From positions 6,750,501-6,814,500 of the forward strand of contig NZ_CP012831.1 of the NCBI RefSeq assembly GCF_001307275.1: 64,000 nt of DNA, in the 5' to 3' direction. Below the pieces are notes generated by a model. It made no database searches, was not told the origin of the DNA, and was given only the letters and a program-made list of their open reading frames with translations. Shown here piece after piece: positions 35,210 to 44,461 of this stretch; within the stretch, counting starts at the first letter, position 1; the number at the start of each line of letters is the position of its first letter. Made by a program: the position numbers and the translations under genes. This DNA is from Pseudomonas fluorescens. Its GTDB lineage: Bacteria; Pseudomonadota; Gammaproteobacteria; Pseudomonadales; Pseudomonadaceae.

Positions 35210-36367
35210 ATGTTTCGCTACTTCCCGACCAACTACGTGTGGAATCTTTCCGTCGACCTGGCCATTGAAATGGGCGCCCGCATCGGCGAAATCGAGGAAA
35301 TGTGCGCGCCGCTGCAAGAGGCCGCCAAGCAACCGGACGCCGCCGGCAGCAAAGCCTTTCGTGAGACCTGGGCGAACATGGCCGACAAGCTGTGCGGCCT
35401 GGCAGAAGAAGACGAAGGCAAGGGTCGAATGTTGTCTGCCGGTGAAAAATACAACCGCGCCGCCACCTACTACCTGAGCTGCGAACGCCTGCAGGCCCAT
35501 GGTGCCCCTGGCCGTACGCAGCTGTACCAACGCTTTCTGCACACCTTCCAACGCGGCATCGAGCTGGCACGAGAAAACTGCGAGCGCGTTGAAATCCCTT
35601 ACGAAGGCAAACACATATCCGGTCTGCTGGTCCGTGCCGAAGGCGTCAGCGGCCCAGCGCCGATTCTGGTGCAGGTCAATGGACTGGATTCCACCAAAGA
35701 AATGAAATACCGCGTCGGCCTGCCCGCCTGGCTGGCCAAACGTGGCGTGTCGTCATTGATCATCGACCAGCCCGGCACGGGCGAGGCGCTGCGCCTGCAT
35801 CACCTGACGGCGCGTTTTGACAGCGAGCACTGGGCCAGTCGTGTGGTGGATTGGCTGGAGACCCGCGACGATGTCGACGCCAAACGCATTGGCCTGGAAG
35901 GTGTGTCGCTTGGCGGCTATTACTGTCCGCGCGCGGTCGCCTTCGAGCCACGCTTCGCGTGCGGTGTGGTGTGGGGCGCCAACCACGACTGGCGCGATGT
36001 ACAGAAACGCCGCCTGGAGAAAGAAGGCAGCTTCCCGGTGCCGCATTACTGGTCGCACGTGGCTTGGGTCTGGGGCGCCAAGGACACCGACGAGTTCATG
36101 GCCATTGCCGAGAATGTCCATCTGGACGGTATTCTGGATCGCATCAAGGTGCCTTTTCTGGTCACCCACGGTGAAAAGGATTCGCAGATTCCACTGAAAT
36201 GGGCACACCGCACCTACGAGCAGTTGGTCAACAGTCCGAAGCGCGAGCTGAAAGTCTTCACCGAACGTGAGGGTGGCGTGCAGCATTCGAGTTTCGACAA
36301 CAGTATCAATGCCGGCCAGTACATCGCCGACTGGGTGGCTGAAGTGCTCGGCGGTCGCACTGCATGA
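35210..36367 (+). CDS. Alpha/beta hydrolase of the 2,6-dihydropseudooxynicotine hydrolase/FrsA-like group
   Basis: ATG 35210 (MFRYFPTNYVWN) gives 385 residues. An N-terminal helical region of about 130 residues precedes the alpha/beta-hydrolase fold. The catalytic triad is visible: S233 in GVSLGG, D324 in HGEKD and H359 in GGVQHS. This two-part layout is that of hydrolases cleaving C-C bonds of acyl-phenol or diketone substrates in aromatic breakdown. It is the only rightward structural gene at this end of the island and shares an operator-bearing gap with the chemoreceptor. Substrate inferred only. Confidence 0.85.
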   Translation: MFRYFPTNYVWNLSVDLAIEMGARIGEIEEMCAPLQEAAKQPDAAGSKAFRETWANMADKLCGLAEEDEGKGRMLSAGEKYNRAATYYLSCERLQAHGAPGRTQLYQRFLHTFQRGIELARENCERVEIPYEGKHISGLLVRAEGVSGPAPILVQVNGLDSTKEMKYRVGLPAWLAKRGVSSLIIDQPGTGEALRLHHLTARFDSEHWASRVVDWLETRDDVDAKRIGLEGVSLGGYYCPRAVAFEPRFACGVVWGANHDWRDVQKRRLEKEGSFPVPHYWSHVAWVWGAKDTDEFMAIAENVHLDGILDRIKVPFLVTHGEKDSQIPLKWAHRTYEQLVNSPKRELKVFTEREGGVQHSSFDNSINAGQYIADWVAEVLGGRTA

Positions 36368-36448
36368 CAGGGGTGAAATCCAGGCTCCGGTACGCGGCCA
36401 GGGCTTGAACCTTCGGGGCGACGGCACGATTGGGCGATGGGTGTCTAC

Positions 36449-38191
36449 TCACCCATCCCCAAGCATCTGCCACAACGACGCCCCCACTCCGGTAATGCTC
36501 TCCCCGGCAATCAACCCCGCCGCCGCGGTAATGGCGAAGCGTTCGGTGAGGCTCGGCCAGCGACAGCTCACCAGCCACGTCAGCACCGCACCGAGCGCCA
36601 TCATCAAGGACACGGAGGCCGGCAGGACGAAGGCCAGGCCCAGGGCCGCCGTGCTCGGCAGGTAGCGGGCCCGATGCGCTGGCAGCAGGCTGTCGAGGAT
36701 CCCCAACAACAAACCCACCAGGCCGCCGATGAAAATCGCCCAGCGAATGCTCGCTGACAATGAATCCAGACCCAGGGTCAGGGTTTGCGCCACGGCCTTC
36801 CAGGTGGCGACCGCCGGGGCCGGCCACTCTTCGGTGAGCAGCATGGTTTGCGGGTCCGGGATCAGGGCCAGATAGGCCAGCACGCCGACGATGCTACCGA
36901 TGAAAATACCCAGGGTCTGGGCGATCAATTGCTTGCGCGGCGTGGCGCCAATCGCCCGGCCGACCTTGAAGTCGTTCATCAAGTCGGTGCACTGCCCGGC
37001 CGAACCACCGGCGGTGTTGGCGCTCATCAGGTTGATCGGCACCTGGCCCGGGGCGACGATGCCGAAACTCAGTTGGGACAATTGCCCGATGGCGCCGATT
37101 GGCGGAATACCCGTGGCGCCGACCACCCGGGCGGCCACCGCCGCCAGGCAGATCGCCAGGGGAATGGTCAACAAGGCCATCCACGGGTTGATACCGAACA
37201 ACAGCACTTGCAGGCTGATCACCAGGATGATCGACAGTGCGAAACCGGCGGCAGGCCCAGGCTTGGGTATCGTCCAGATCGCCCCGCCGCCCGCCTTGGT
37301 GGACCGGTGCAATGCCCACAAGCGAATCGCCAGTGAGGCCAGGGTCGAACAGACCATCAGGCTCACCCCCGGCCAGAGCAACCACTCCACCAGCGCCGCG
37401 AACTGCGGGCCGCTGCTGCCGTGCGGCAACTGCACCAGGCCCTGTTCCAACAGCCACGGCGCCAACCCGCCCCACGCCAGCACAGCACCGAGCAGCAGGG
37501 TCAGGCCCACGCGAATACCGATGATCCCGCCGAACCCCACCAATAGCAGCGAAGGGTCAGCGGTAAAGGTCAGGCGCTCCAGTTGAGCGCTCGGAGACCA
37601 GCGCGGGATGGCCCACATGAAGGTGTCGACCGCCTTGACCAGCCCGGACAGCAGCGCGGCGCTGAGCAGCACCTTCAAGCGCGTCGCGGCTTCGTGGCCG
37701 TGGTTGTAGATGTGCAGCAACGTTTCCAGGGTCGCCATGCCTTCGGGAAATTTCAGCGCCTTGTCATTGAGCAGTGAAGGTCGCAGGTACCAGGCGATCC
37801 AGATCCCCAGGAAACTCACCGAAAAGACCCAGGCCACCATGGGAATGGCATCCAACTGCTGGCCGGTCAGCAGGGTGTAGGCCGGGATGGGCGCGACCAG
37901 CCCACCGGAAGTGATCGACGCCGCGGCAGAAGCCACCGTCTGGTTGATGTTGCTTTCGTGCAGGGTCCAGGGCAGTCGCCCCACTGATCGACTGGCCAAG
38001 CCTTGCCAGATGCCATAACCGATCAGCAAGGCAATGATCGACATGTTGAACGACCAACCGATCTTCAACCCGGCATAGACATTGGAGGGTGTCAGCAGGA
38101 TACCGAGGACGATCCCCGTGCTGACCGCGCGCGGGCTGAGCTCGCGTTCAACTGTGGCGTTCAAGGGGAATGTGGATGAGGTTGGGTGCAT
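36449..38191 (-). CDS. OPT family oligopeptide transporter
   Basis: 580 residues with about 14-16 hydrophobic segments. The opening LSPRAVSTGIVLGILLTPSNVYAGLK and the later NTAGGSAGQCTDLMND region are typical of the bacterial OPT (YSL-like) branch; quoted landmarks are PSNVYAGLK and GQCTDLMNDFKVG. The family imports short peptides or metal chelates. It converges on the hydrolase gene and is bordered upstream by a REPIN, so it is probably a separate unit. The ribosome-binding site is AAGGACTTCGC. Confidence 0.88.
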   Translation of the reverse strand: MHPTSSTFPLNATVERELSPRAVSTGIVLGILLTPSNVYAGLKIGWSFNMSIIALLIGYGIWQGLASRSVGRLPWTLHESNINQTVASAAASITSGGLVAPIPAYTLLTGQQLDAIPMVAWVFSVSFLGIWIAWYLRPSLLNDKALKFPEGMATLETLLHIYNHGHEAATRLKVLLSAALLSGLVKAVDTFMWAIPRWSPSAQLERLTFTADPSLLLVGFGGIIGIRVGLTLLLGAVLAWGGLAPWLLEQGLVQLPHGSSGPQFAALVEWLLWPGVSLMVCSTLASLAIRLWALHRSTKAGGGAIWTIPKPGPAAGFALSIILVISLQVLLFGINPWMALLTIPLAICLAAVAARVVGATGIPPIGAIGQLSQLSFGIVAPGQVPINLMSANTAGGSAGQCTDLMNDFKVGRAIGATPRKQLIAQTLGIFIGSIVGVLAYLALIPDPQTMLLTEEWPAPAVATWKAVAQTLTLGLDSLSASIRWAIFIGGLVGLLLGILDSLLPAHRARYLPSTAALGLAFVLPASVSLMMALGAVLTWLVSCRWPSLTERFAITAAAGLIAGESITGVGASLWQMLGDG

Positions 38192-38242
38192 GCGAAGTCC
38201 TTATCGGCACTGGGGCCACCGTCAGATTCAGACTGCCCCCCT

Positions 38243-38331
38243 GTGGGAGCGAGCTTGCTCGCGATGACGGTGGATCAGTAACAGGGATAGAGACTGACGC
38301 TCCGTCATCGCGAGCAAGCTCGCTCCCACAG
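38243..38331. repeat. REPIN (inverted REP pair)
   Basis: GTGGGAGCGAGCTTGCTCGCGATG starts at 38243; the inverted copy ends with CTCCCACAG at about 38331. The pair lies between the OPT gene start and the PhnB-like gene end. The next 176 bases hold nothing recognisable. Confidence 0.88.
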
Positions 38332-38507
38332 GGTCATGTAAAGCGGCAACTCAATAAGTGAACGCAGTATTGGCGCAAGGTTCACACGATGGAGGGAAAA
38401 CCTGGCAAGCGTACTCGCCAGAATCGTCAATCCATGGGCAGGAAGTGAGGCATGTCGCGAGCGCTGCCAAGGGCCAGGCGGCGCATCGCGACCAGGCAGC
38501 GTTCGAC

Positions 38508-38915
38508 TTATTGCTGGCCCTCGCAATTGACCATCCAGGCGATTCCGAAACGGTCTTCGAACATGGCGAAGCGTTCCGCCCAGAAGGTCTTGTCCAAGGG
38601 CATCTGCACGTGACCGTCCTCACTCAAGCGCTCGAACAGCCGCTCGGCCTCCTTCACGCTGTCGACATTGAGGGAAATCGATACGCCTTGTGGTTTGCTA
38701 TACGGCTGGCCCGGTGGGCAGTCGGACGCCATCAGGCTGAAATGGCCCACGGTCAGGCAGGCGTGCATGATCAGGCTGGCGTCCTTGGGCATGCCGACGT
38801 CCTCAGGTGCCTCGGCATAGGACATGGAAAACAGATCGCCGCCAAGCACGTCCTTGTAAAATGCAAAGGCTTCCTTGCAGCGGCCGTTGAAGGTCAGGTA
38901 CGGGATGATTCTCAT
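38508..38915 (-). CDS. PhnB-like VOC family protein
   Basis: ATG 38915 follows CAGGAGAACCCAGC; 135 residues beginning MRIIPYLTFNGRCKEAFAFY, the usual opening of PhnB/glyoxalase-like single-module proteins. Further family marks are HACLTVGHFSLMASD and the C-terminal FGIAWMVNCE. Function in this group is unknown. It follows the YCII-type gene by 23 bases, a pairing often seen with an ECF sigma factor, which is absent here. Longer upstream readings belong to the shadow of the YCII gene. Confidence 0.87.
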   Translation of the reverse strand: MRIIPYLTFNGRCKEAFAFYKDVLGGDLFSMSYAEAPEDVGMPKDASLIMHACLTVGHFSLMASDCPPGQPYSKPQGVSISLNVDSVKEAERLFERLSEDGHVQMPLDKTFWAERFAMFEDRFGIAWMVNCEGQQ

Positions 38916-38938
38916 GCTGGGTTCTCCTGTCGTCGGTT

Positions 38939-39364
38939 TCACGATTGACCGGCCATCTGCGCCCGCAAGCGCTCCTCCTGCTCGCGCAACTCGGGGGTAA
39001 AGGACTCGCCGAACTCCTCGAGTTCGAAGATCTGGCGGATTTCGATTTCGCTGTCGCTGACCATCGGATTCGGGCAACGCTTGACCCAATCGATGGCCTC
39101 CTGCAATGACTGGACCTTGAAGATCCAGAAGCCGGCGATCAGCTCCTTGGTCTCAGCAAAGGGCCCATCGACGACAGTCCGGTTCTTGCCGGAAAACTGC
39201 ACACGCACGCCTTCGGCACTGGGATGCAGGCCTTCACCGGCGAGCATCACCCCGGCCTTGACCAACTCTTCGTTGTAGGCGCCCATGGCGGCCAGCAGTT
39301 CTTCGCTGGGCATTTCTCCGGCTTCCGATTCCGGACTGGCCTTGACGATCACCAAAAATCGCAT
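38939..39364 (-). CDS. YCII-related (DGPF-domain) protein
   Basis: 141 residues with the DGPFAETKELIAGFWI motif and KRCPNP near the C-terminal third, marks of YCII/DGPF proteins. These are small ferredoxin-like folds with a conserved His/Asp pair, of unclear role and often coded next to PhnB-like proteins, as here. The ribosome-binding site is CAGGAGATACG. Confidence 0.88.
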   Translation of the reverse strand: MRFLVIVKASPESEAGEMPSEELLAAMGAYNEELVKAGVMLAGEGLHPSAEGVRVQFSGKNRTVVDGPFAETKELIAGFWIFKVQSLQEAIDWVKRCPNPMVSDSEIEIRQIFELEEFGESFTPELREQEERLRAQMAGQS

Positions 39365-39495
39365 GCTCGTATCTCCTGAGAATGGCCACCCTTGTGGCGG
39401 CTCTACGGACTAATCGAATGGCAATGGTCCAAATCGACAGGTCGACGCGATTATTTTTCGATAGATCGTTGGCGGCCTGGGAGCCATGTCAACGC

Positions 39496-40689
39496 TCAGG
39501 GATTCCATTGGAATCGATAGATCTCTCGATAACCATTGCTTGGGTCGTACAGCAGCTTCGTCCCGCCGTCCAAAGCGATATTGTCGGCATTGACCAAGTG
39601 AACCGGTGCCACGAAGCCGCTCACCGGCTGGCCCGCCATCAGTCGATTCAATTCATCGATCACTTGCCAGCCATGCACATTGAGCGGTTCGGCCACGGTG
39701 ACGGTCTGGTAGTTTTTTTCCTGTATGCGCAAGAACGCCGAAGCGCTACCGTCACCGGCAGACAACAGACTGATGCCGTCGCGGGGTATCGCGGCGCTGG
39801 CCAAGGTGGCAACCGCATAGTCGAAATAGATATCGTTGATGGCCAGTGTGTGGGTCCAACGCTTGCCATGGCGCTGAAGCAGTTCCGTGGTGATCGCCGG
39901 CATCTTCTCGCGACTTTCGGAGATCGCGACGTCGCGCACCTCCAGCAACGAGCACTCCCGACAGGCCCGAATGACGCTTTCCATGGCCTTGGCCTTCGCC
40001 ATGGCGATGCTGTACCTGGAGTCGGTCAGGATCACCACACCGGCCTTTCCGTTCGACTGTGCCACTGCCGCCATGGCCGTGATGCGAGCCACTTCGAGCG
40101 GGTCGGTCGTGACATTCATGGCCATCGGCGTGCCAACAATCGGCCCGGGGCGCTCCCCGGCGTGCCAGCCCACCACCGGCACGCCCTTGTCGGCGAAGAC
40201 GGCCAGCGCCGCCTTGTTTTCAAGGGCATCGGCACCGCACAGAATGAGCCCATCGGGGTTCGCCGCCAGGGCGTCGGCAAAGGCCTTTGCACGCCCGGCC
40301 GAGGATCCAGCGCCATCGAATACCCTCAGCGTCCAGCCCATCGCCTTGGCGGCCTCGCGAGCGCCCTGGGCGACGCCGACAATGCCGCCGTTGCGCATAT
40401 CTTCCGCGACAATGGCGATGCTCTTGCCGCGCTGGGCGGGCGGGCCGGACTCGGGGCCGCTCCAGGGAACGGCGCCGAGGGTGGCCTTGGCCACCATTTC
40501 CTGCGCTTGAGCCACCGTCACCGTCGTGTCCGTCGCGACGGGCAGGTCCTGGGCATACCCAGGCGTTGCCGTGAAAAGACAAAGCATCGTCATTGAAACT
40601 ATCCGGAGCAACCGGGACCTGGTCAAACAGCTTCGATCACCGCGTGAGATGCCGGGCCTGGAGCCTATGGCGCGATCATAATGTGACAT
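39496..40689 (-). CDS. Periplasmic sugar-type binding protein (LacI-like type I fold), orphan
   Basis: The start at 40689 gives 397 residues with a signal-like segment (LLRIVSMTMLCLFTATPGYAQ, cut after YAQ; a start at about 40593 would give a shorter signal). The mature chain reads as a type I periplasmic binding protein: KSIAIVAEDMRNGGIVGV, GLILCGADALENK, GVPVVGWHAGERPG and NDIYFDYAV. Such proteins deliver sugars or similar ligands to an ABC importer or signal to a receptor. No ABC ATPase or permease lies nearby. The frame stays open far upstream, antisense to the MFS gene, which is not coding. Confidence 0.8.
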   Translation of the reverse strand: MSHYDRAIGSRPGISRGDRSCLTRSRLLRIVSMTMLCLFTATPGYAQDLPVATDTTVTVAQAQEMVAKATLGAVPWSGPESGPPAQRGKSIAIVAEDMRNGGIVGVAQGAREAAKAMGWTLRVFDGAGSSAGRAKAFADALAANPDGLILCGADALENKAALAVFADKGVPVVGWHAGERPGPIVGTPMAMNVTTDPLEVARITAMAAVAQSNGKAGVVILTDSRYSIAMAKAKAMESVIRACRECSLLEVRDVAISESREKMPAITTELLQRHGKRWTHTLAINDIYFDYAVATLASAAIPRDGISLLSAGDGSASAFLRIQEKNYQTVTVAEPLNVHGWQVIDELNRLMAGQPVSGFVAPVHLVNADNIALDGGTKLLYDPSNGYREIYRFQWNP

Positions 40690-40959
40690 GGCGTCTCTTT
40701 TTTTATGGATGCAGCGTTTACGTTCAGTGTCCGCAAGGATAGTCGCTCTGCTGTCATCGGCCCGAAAGGGAAATAGCAAGTTTGTAACATCCTTTCTGCC
40801 CCGGCCCCCTGATCGGTTCCGGATCGCTGAAGGCCCACCCTTGGCGCGCCCAGCCTGGATCTGGACAAGCAATCGTGCTCGACATCCATTGTTCGACGCA
40901 CCACGAAGTGAGGAACCTGTCGCGCGCATAGTCTGTGAGCCACCCTGGAGGAGATGGCG

Positions 40960-42210
40960 ATGACACACACCCGTTTTTTTGGCAAAACCGTACTGGCCTG
41001 CACGTTCATCCTGGCGATGATCGGTTGGGGAATCGGCTTCTATGGCCCGCCGATTTACATGCAGGCGGTCATTGAGCGCACGGGTTGGCCAATCGCCCAA
41101 GTCTCGGCTGCCGTGACCTTGCACTTTCTCAGCGGCACGATGGTCATCGCCAACCTGCCACGCCTTTATGCACGCTTCGGCATCCCCGCCATCACCTTGC
41201 TTGGCAGCATCGTCCTGGGCATCGGCGTGAACCTCTGGGCGCAGGCCAACCAGCCCTGGGTGCTGTATGCCGGCGCCGTCTGCTCGGGTATCGGCTGGGT
41301 GACATTGGGGGCCGCGGCCGTTAACACCCTCATCGCGCCGTGGTACGTCAAGGAAAGACCCAAGGCCTTGGGCAAGGCCTATAACGGCGCCAGCCTGGGA
41401 GGCGTGATCTTTTCGCCGCTGTGGGTGTGGCTGATCGAGCGTTTCGGCTTTGCCCCGGCGGCGGCGCTGATCAGCGTCATCGCGGTGCTGCTCATAGGCG
41501 CTTTCGCCTTCCTGGTTTTCAACAAAACCCCACAAAGCCAGGGACAACATCCCGACAATGCAGCCCCGCCGGCCCCCGTGCCAATCAGCGCCAGCCCCGC
41601 GCAGTGGACCGTCATGCAGACGCTCAGGTCGGCCAGTTTCCGCACCCTGGCAGCCGGCATGTCCTTGGGGCTGTTCGCCCAGATCGGCTTGATCGCGCAC
41701 CTGTACTCGATCCTGGTGGGACGCATGGGGGCCCATGACGCCTCATTCGCCATGGGGCTGGCCACCGCCAGTGCGATAGGCGGGCGATACGTCGCCGCAC
41801 GCTTGATGACCCAAGGTATGAATCGCCGACAGCTGGCTTGCCTCGGTTATACCGTCCAGATGCTGGGCACGCTGATGCTTCTGGGCCTGGACCTTCACCC
41901 GACAGTGGCCTGGATAGCCGTGGTGCTGATCGGTTCGGGCATTGGCAATGCCACCTCCTTGCCGCCGCTGATAGCACAGGCGGAGTTCAGCCGTGAACAC
42001 ACCGCCAGGGTGATCGCCCTGATGGTTGCGATCAGCCAGGCCACCTACGCCTTCGCCCCGGCCTTTTTTGGCCTGTTGCGCGCCGCCTTCACCGATCCGA
42101 ATCACGCCATCGTCGCTGTCGTGACAGCAGCCGTCATCGTGCAGGTGCTGGCCATTTTGTCGTTCTATCGGGGCGTCTCCGTTCGCCCCTTCAAGAAAAC
42201 CGTTTTCTGA
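40960..42210 (+). CDS. MFS transporter (monocarboxylate/OFA-like)
   Basis: GGAGGAG stands 6 bases before ATG 40960, preferred over the in-frame ATG at 40954; 416 residues with 12 hydrophobic segments. Landmarks are GWGIGFYGPPIY in helix 1 and GKAYNGASLGGVIFSPLW in the middle, resembling oxalate/formate and monocarboxylate porters. The gene is divergent from the orphan binding protein, with about 270 bases of shared upstream sequence. A hairpin terminator follows. Confidence 0.87.
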   Translation: MTHTRFFGKTVLACTFILAMIGWGIGFYGPPIYMQAVIERTGWPIAQVSAAVTLHFLSGTMVIANLPRLYARFGIPAITLLGSIVLGIGVNLWAQANQPWVLYAGAVCSGIGWVTLGAAAVNTLIAPWYVKERPKALGKAYNGASLGGVIFSPLWVWLIERFGFAPAAALISVIAVLLIGAFAFLVFNKTPQSQGQHPDNAAPPAPVPISASPAQWTVMQTLRSASFRTLAAGMSLGLFAQIGLIAHLYSILVGRMGAHDASFAMGLATASAIGGRYVAARLMTQGMNRRQLACLGYTVQMLGTLMLLGLDLHPTVAWIAVVLIGSGIGNATSLPPLIAQAEFSREHTARVIALMVAISQATYAFAPAFFGLLRAAFTDPNHAIVAVVTAAVIVQVLAILSFYRGVSVRPFKKTVF

Positions 42211-42237
42211 CTCCACTTAGCCAGGCAATGGGTTGAT

Positions 42238-42263
42238 CGGGCGGCAAACTGACCGCCCGTTTC
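42238..42263. terminator. Intrinsic terminator between convergent genes
   Basis: CGGGCGG and CCGCCCG form a perfect 7-bp stem around an 8-base loop, followed by TTT. It stands between the stops of the MFS gene and the sigma-54 activator. Confidence 0.65.
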
Positions 42264-42285
42264 ACCGTCAGCGTTGCGCCACCCG

Positions 42286-44277
42286 CTACGAACGAAACGC
42301 ATCGACCTTGAGCCCAAATCGACTCATTTTGTTGTACAGCCCGCCACGTGACACATTCAACCGTTGAGCGGCCAGGCGGATATTTCCGCGCGTGTCCTTG
42401 AGGGCGGCGATGATGGCATTCATCTCATGGGTGCCCAGGTCCGGAGCCGTCCGCGGCTCAGGCACACCTACCCACGGCGATGGCCGTCCTCGCTGCCTGA
42501 TTTCCAGCGCAAGATCGCTCGGTTCGATCAGTTCGGTCAGCGCCAGGTTGGTCGCTCGCTCAATGACGTTTTCCAGCTCACGGACATTGCCCGGCCAGTG
42601 ATAGCCGCCAAGCATCTCCAACGCCCCTGGTGAAAGGTCCTGCATCGTCTTGCGTAGCGACCGGGCACACCGCGCAAGAAAATGCCGCGCCAGCAACGGC
42701 ACATCTTCGCGGCGCATCCGCAGCGGCGGCACCGTCAGGTTCAGCACGTTGAGCCGGTAGTAAAGGTCCTCACGAAAGGCGCCCTCGGCCACCGCCTGGC
42801 TCAGGTTGCGATGGGTGGCGGCGATGATGCGAACGTTGACCCGCAGCGATTTCTTCGCCCCCACCCGTGTCACCTCGCCTTCCTGCAGGACACGCAGCAA
42901 GCTGACCTGCGCATCGAAGGACATGTCACCGATTTCGTCGAGGAAGATCGTCCCGCCATCGGCCAATTCGAACTTGCCTGCCGACCCACCGCGAGCCGAT
43001 CCGGTGAAGGCGCCTTCGACATGACCGAACAGTTCGCTCTGCACCAGGTCACGGGGAATGGCCCCGCAATTGACCGCCACGAAAGGCCCGCCACTACGGT
43101 CGCTGGCATTATGGATGGCCTGGGCGAACAGTTCCTTGCCCGTGCCGCTCTCACCGAGGATCAGCGTGGTGGAATCACTGCGACTGGCAATCCGGGCCAG
43201 GTGCAGTGCATCCTGAATCGCCTGTGAGCGGCCCAGGATGGTTTCGAAGGTGTAGCTGGCCTGGGTGCCAATGATCCGCCGGGTGATTTCACGGATGCGT
43301 CGGTTCTCGCGCAACGAAACAATCCGTCCACCTTGCTCCAGCGGGCAGACCGACACCAGGCAGGCCAGATGGCTGCGGTCGTGCAGTTCAAAGGTGCAAT
43401 CCAGGTCCCGTACCCCTTCCCCGCCCCCGAACAGGACCGCATCGGTCAATTCGCTCTTGCCCAGGCTCTTGAACGGACTGCCGAGCAGGTCATGCCCCAC
43501 GCGGAACAATTGTCGGGCGTAATGGTTGAGCGCCTTGATGCAGCCGCGCTCATCCAATACCACCAACCCCTCGTTGAGCACTTCAAGGACGGTTTGTTGC
43601 TCCTCGAGCAAGGCTTGCAGTGTCATCTGCCTGGAGACGGCCTCGGCCGCGGCCTGGACGGTGCCCAGCGTATGGAAATGAAACCAGCCCGGCTCCGCCG
43701 TCAAGGTCAACATACCCAGCGTCCGGCCCTGGGCATCGCGGATTGGCGCGGCGGCACAATGCATGCGGCGCTGGCGCAGGCCAAGCCCGAAGTTCTCCTC
43801 GGCCAGCACATACACCAAACGGTCTTCGACGATCGCCAGACCGGTGCAATTGGTGCCCTGTATCGATTCCAGCAGTCGACTGCCTATGGGGGTGAGGTCC
43901 AGGCCACAGAAGTACAACGTGGTGCCTTCGGCATCGGTCAGGTTGATATGGCCCCTGGGGTTATAAGCGAGCAAACCGCGCATGACTTGCGCCGCCGCGG
44001 CGATCAGCAGCCGGTTGGCGGCCAGTGTCGCGGTCAGGTCGGCAGGCGCGACAAAACGGTACTCGCCGTCTTCCGGATCGAGGCCGGCATTGACGCTGCG
44101 CAACCAGGACGCCCAAATCACCCGCCGGATCCCGGCAGGACGATCAATCTCCCCCCGCAAGCACGCCCGCCAGGCCTCATCCAGCGCCGTGCTGGGTCCT
44201 TCGTTCAACGACGCAGGGCCCAGGGTGGTGAGGTAATCACGGTCTTCGGCGCTCAACGCTGCAGGTTGCTGATCCAT
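42286..44277 (-). CDS. Sigma-54-dependent activator, AcoR-like, with variant GAFTGS loop
   Basis: 663 residues: GAF-type sensor in the N-terminal third (IQGTNCTGLAIVEDRLVYVL), a PAS-like segment (LNEGLVVLDERGCIKALNH), the AAA+ domain (GESGTGKE Walker A, GTIFLDEIGDM Walker B) and a Fis-type helix-turn-helix (NIRLAAQRLNVSRGGLYNKM). The sigma-54 contact loop reads GAFTGS instead of the usual GAFTGA. The gene is divergent from the Gfo/Idh operon, which has a textbook sigma-54 promoter, so that operon is its evident target. AcoR relatives sense small alcohols, aldehydes or ketols; the ligand here is unknown. Confidence 0.9.
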   Translation of the reverse strand: MDQQPAALSAEDRDYLTTLGPASLNEGPSTALDEAWRACLRGEIDRPAGIRRVIWASWLRSVNAGLDPEDGEYRFVAPADLTATLAANRLLIAAAAQVMRGLLAYNPRGHINLTDAEGTTLYFCGLDLTPIGSRLLESIQGTNCTGLAIVEDRLVYVLAEENFGLGLRQRRMHCAAAPIRDAQGRTLGMLTLTAEPGWFHFHTLGTVQAAAEAVSRQMTLQALLEEQQTVLEVLNEGLVVLDERGCIKALNHYARQLFRVGHDLLGSPFKSLGKSELTDAVLFGGGEGVRDLDCTFELHDRSHLACLVSVCPLEQGGRIVSLRENRRIREITRRIIGTQASYTFETILGRSQAIQDALHLARIASRSDSTTLILGESGTGKELFAQAIHNASDRSGGPFVAVNCGAIPRDLVQSELFGHVEGAFTGSARGGSAGKFELADGGTIFLDEIGDMSFDAQVSLLRVLQEGEVTRVGAKKSLRVNVRIIAATHRNLSQAVAEGAFREDLYYRLNVLNLTVPPLRMRREDVPLLARHFLARCARSLRKTMQDLSPGALEMLGGYHWPGNVRELENVIERATNLALTELIEPSDLALEIRQRGRPSPWVGVPEPRTAPDLGTHEMNAIIAALKDTRGNIRLAAQRLNVSRGGLYNKMSRFGLKVDAFRS

Positions 44278-44289
44278 TGTCCCGCCATA

Positions 44290-44337
44290 TGTTCATATTT
44301 TCGACATGTCAGTATAGACATGTCATTCAAATGAACA
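44290..44337. promoter_or_regulatory. Candidate enhancer (UAS) for the sigma-54 activator
   Basis: Two copies of the palindrome GACATGTC (44303-44310 and 44317-44324) are flanked by a wider inverted repeat TGTTCAT (44290) and ATGAACA (44331-44337). The site lies 45-90 bases before the -24 element, close to the activator's own start, so it may also mediate autoregulation. Confidence 0.65.
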
Positions 44338-44378
44338 GCAATTCAAATAAAAATCGTTAAACATCAACAAGATAACTA

Positions 44379-44395
44379 TTGGCACAGCGCTTGCT
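44379..44395 (+). promoter_or_regulatory. Sigma-54 (-24/-12) promoter
   Basis: TTGGCACAGCGCTTGCT fits the consensus TGGCAC-N5-TTGC exactly, with GG at 44381-44382 and GC at 44393-44394. Transcription would start near 44406, about 55 bases before the Gfo/Idh start. Confidence 0.85.
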
Positions 44396-44436
44396 CCCTG
44401 GATGAACAGACGAGGACATTCTTACCGCCGAGTCGT

Positions 44437-44453
44437 AAAAACAATAAAGGGAG
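44437..44453 (+). promoter_or_regulatory. A-rich Hfq/Crc-type tract before the Gfo/Idh gene
   Basis: AAAAACAATAAAGGGAG directly precedes the start codon region, an AAnAAnAA match overlapping the Shine-Dalgarno sequence. Confidence 0.58.
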
Positions 44454-44461
44454 TCATGTTC

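Noticed and set aside
40845..40865. Possible sigma-54 promoter (TTGGCGCGCCCAGCC)
   Set aside because: The -12 element does not match TTGC and the spacing is off; the gap belongs to two genes with no sigma-54 link.
40690..41736. N-terminal extension of the orphan binding protein (frame open to 41736)
   Set aside because: It is antisense to the MFS transporter and precedes the evident signal peptide; the gene is taken to start at 40689.
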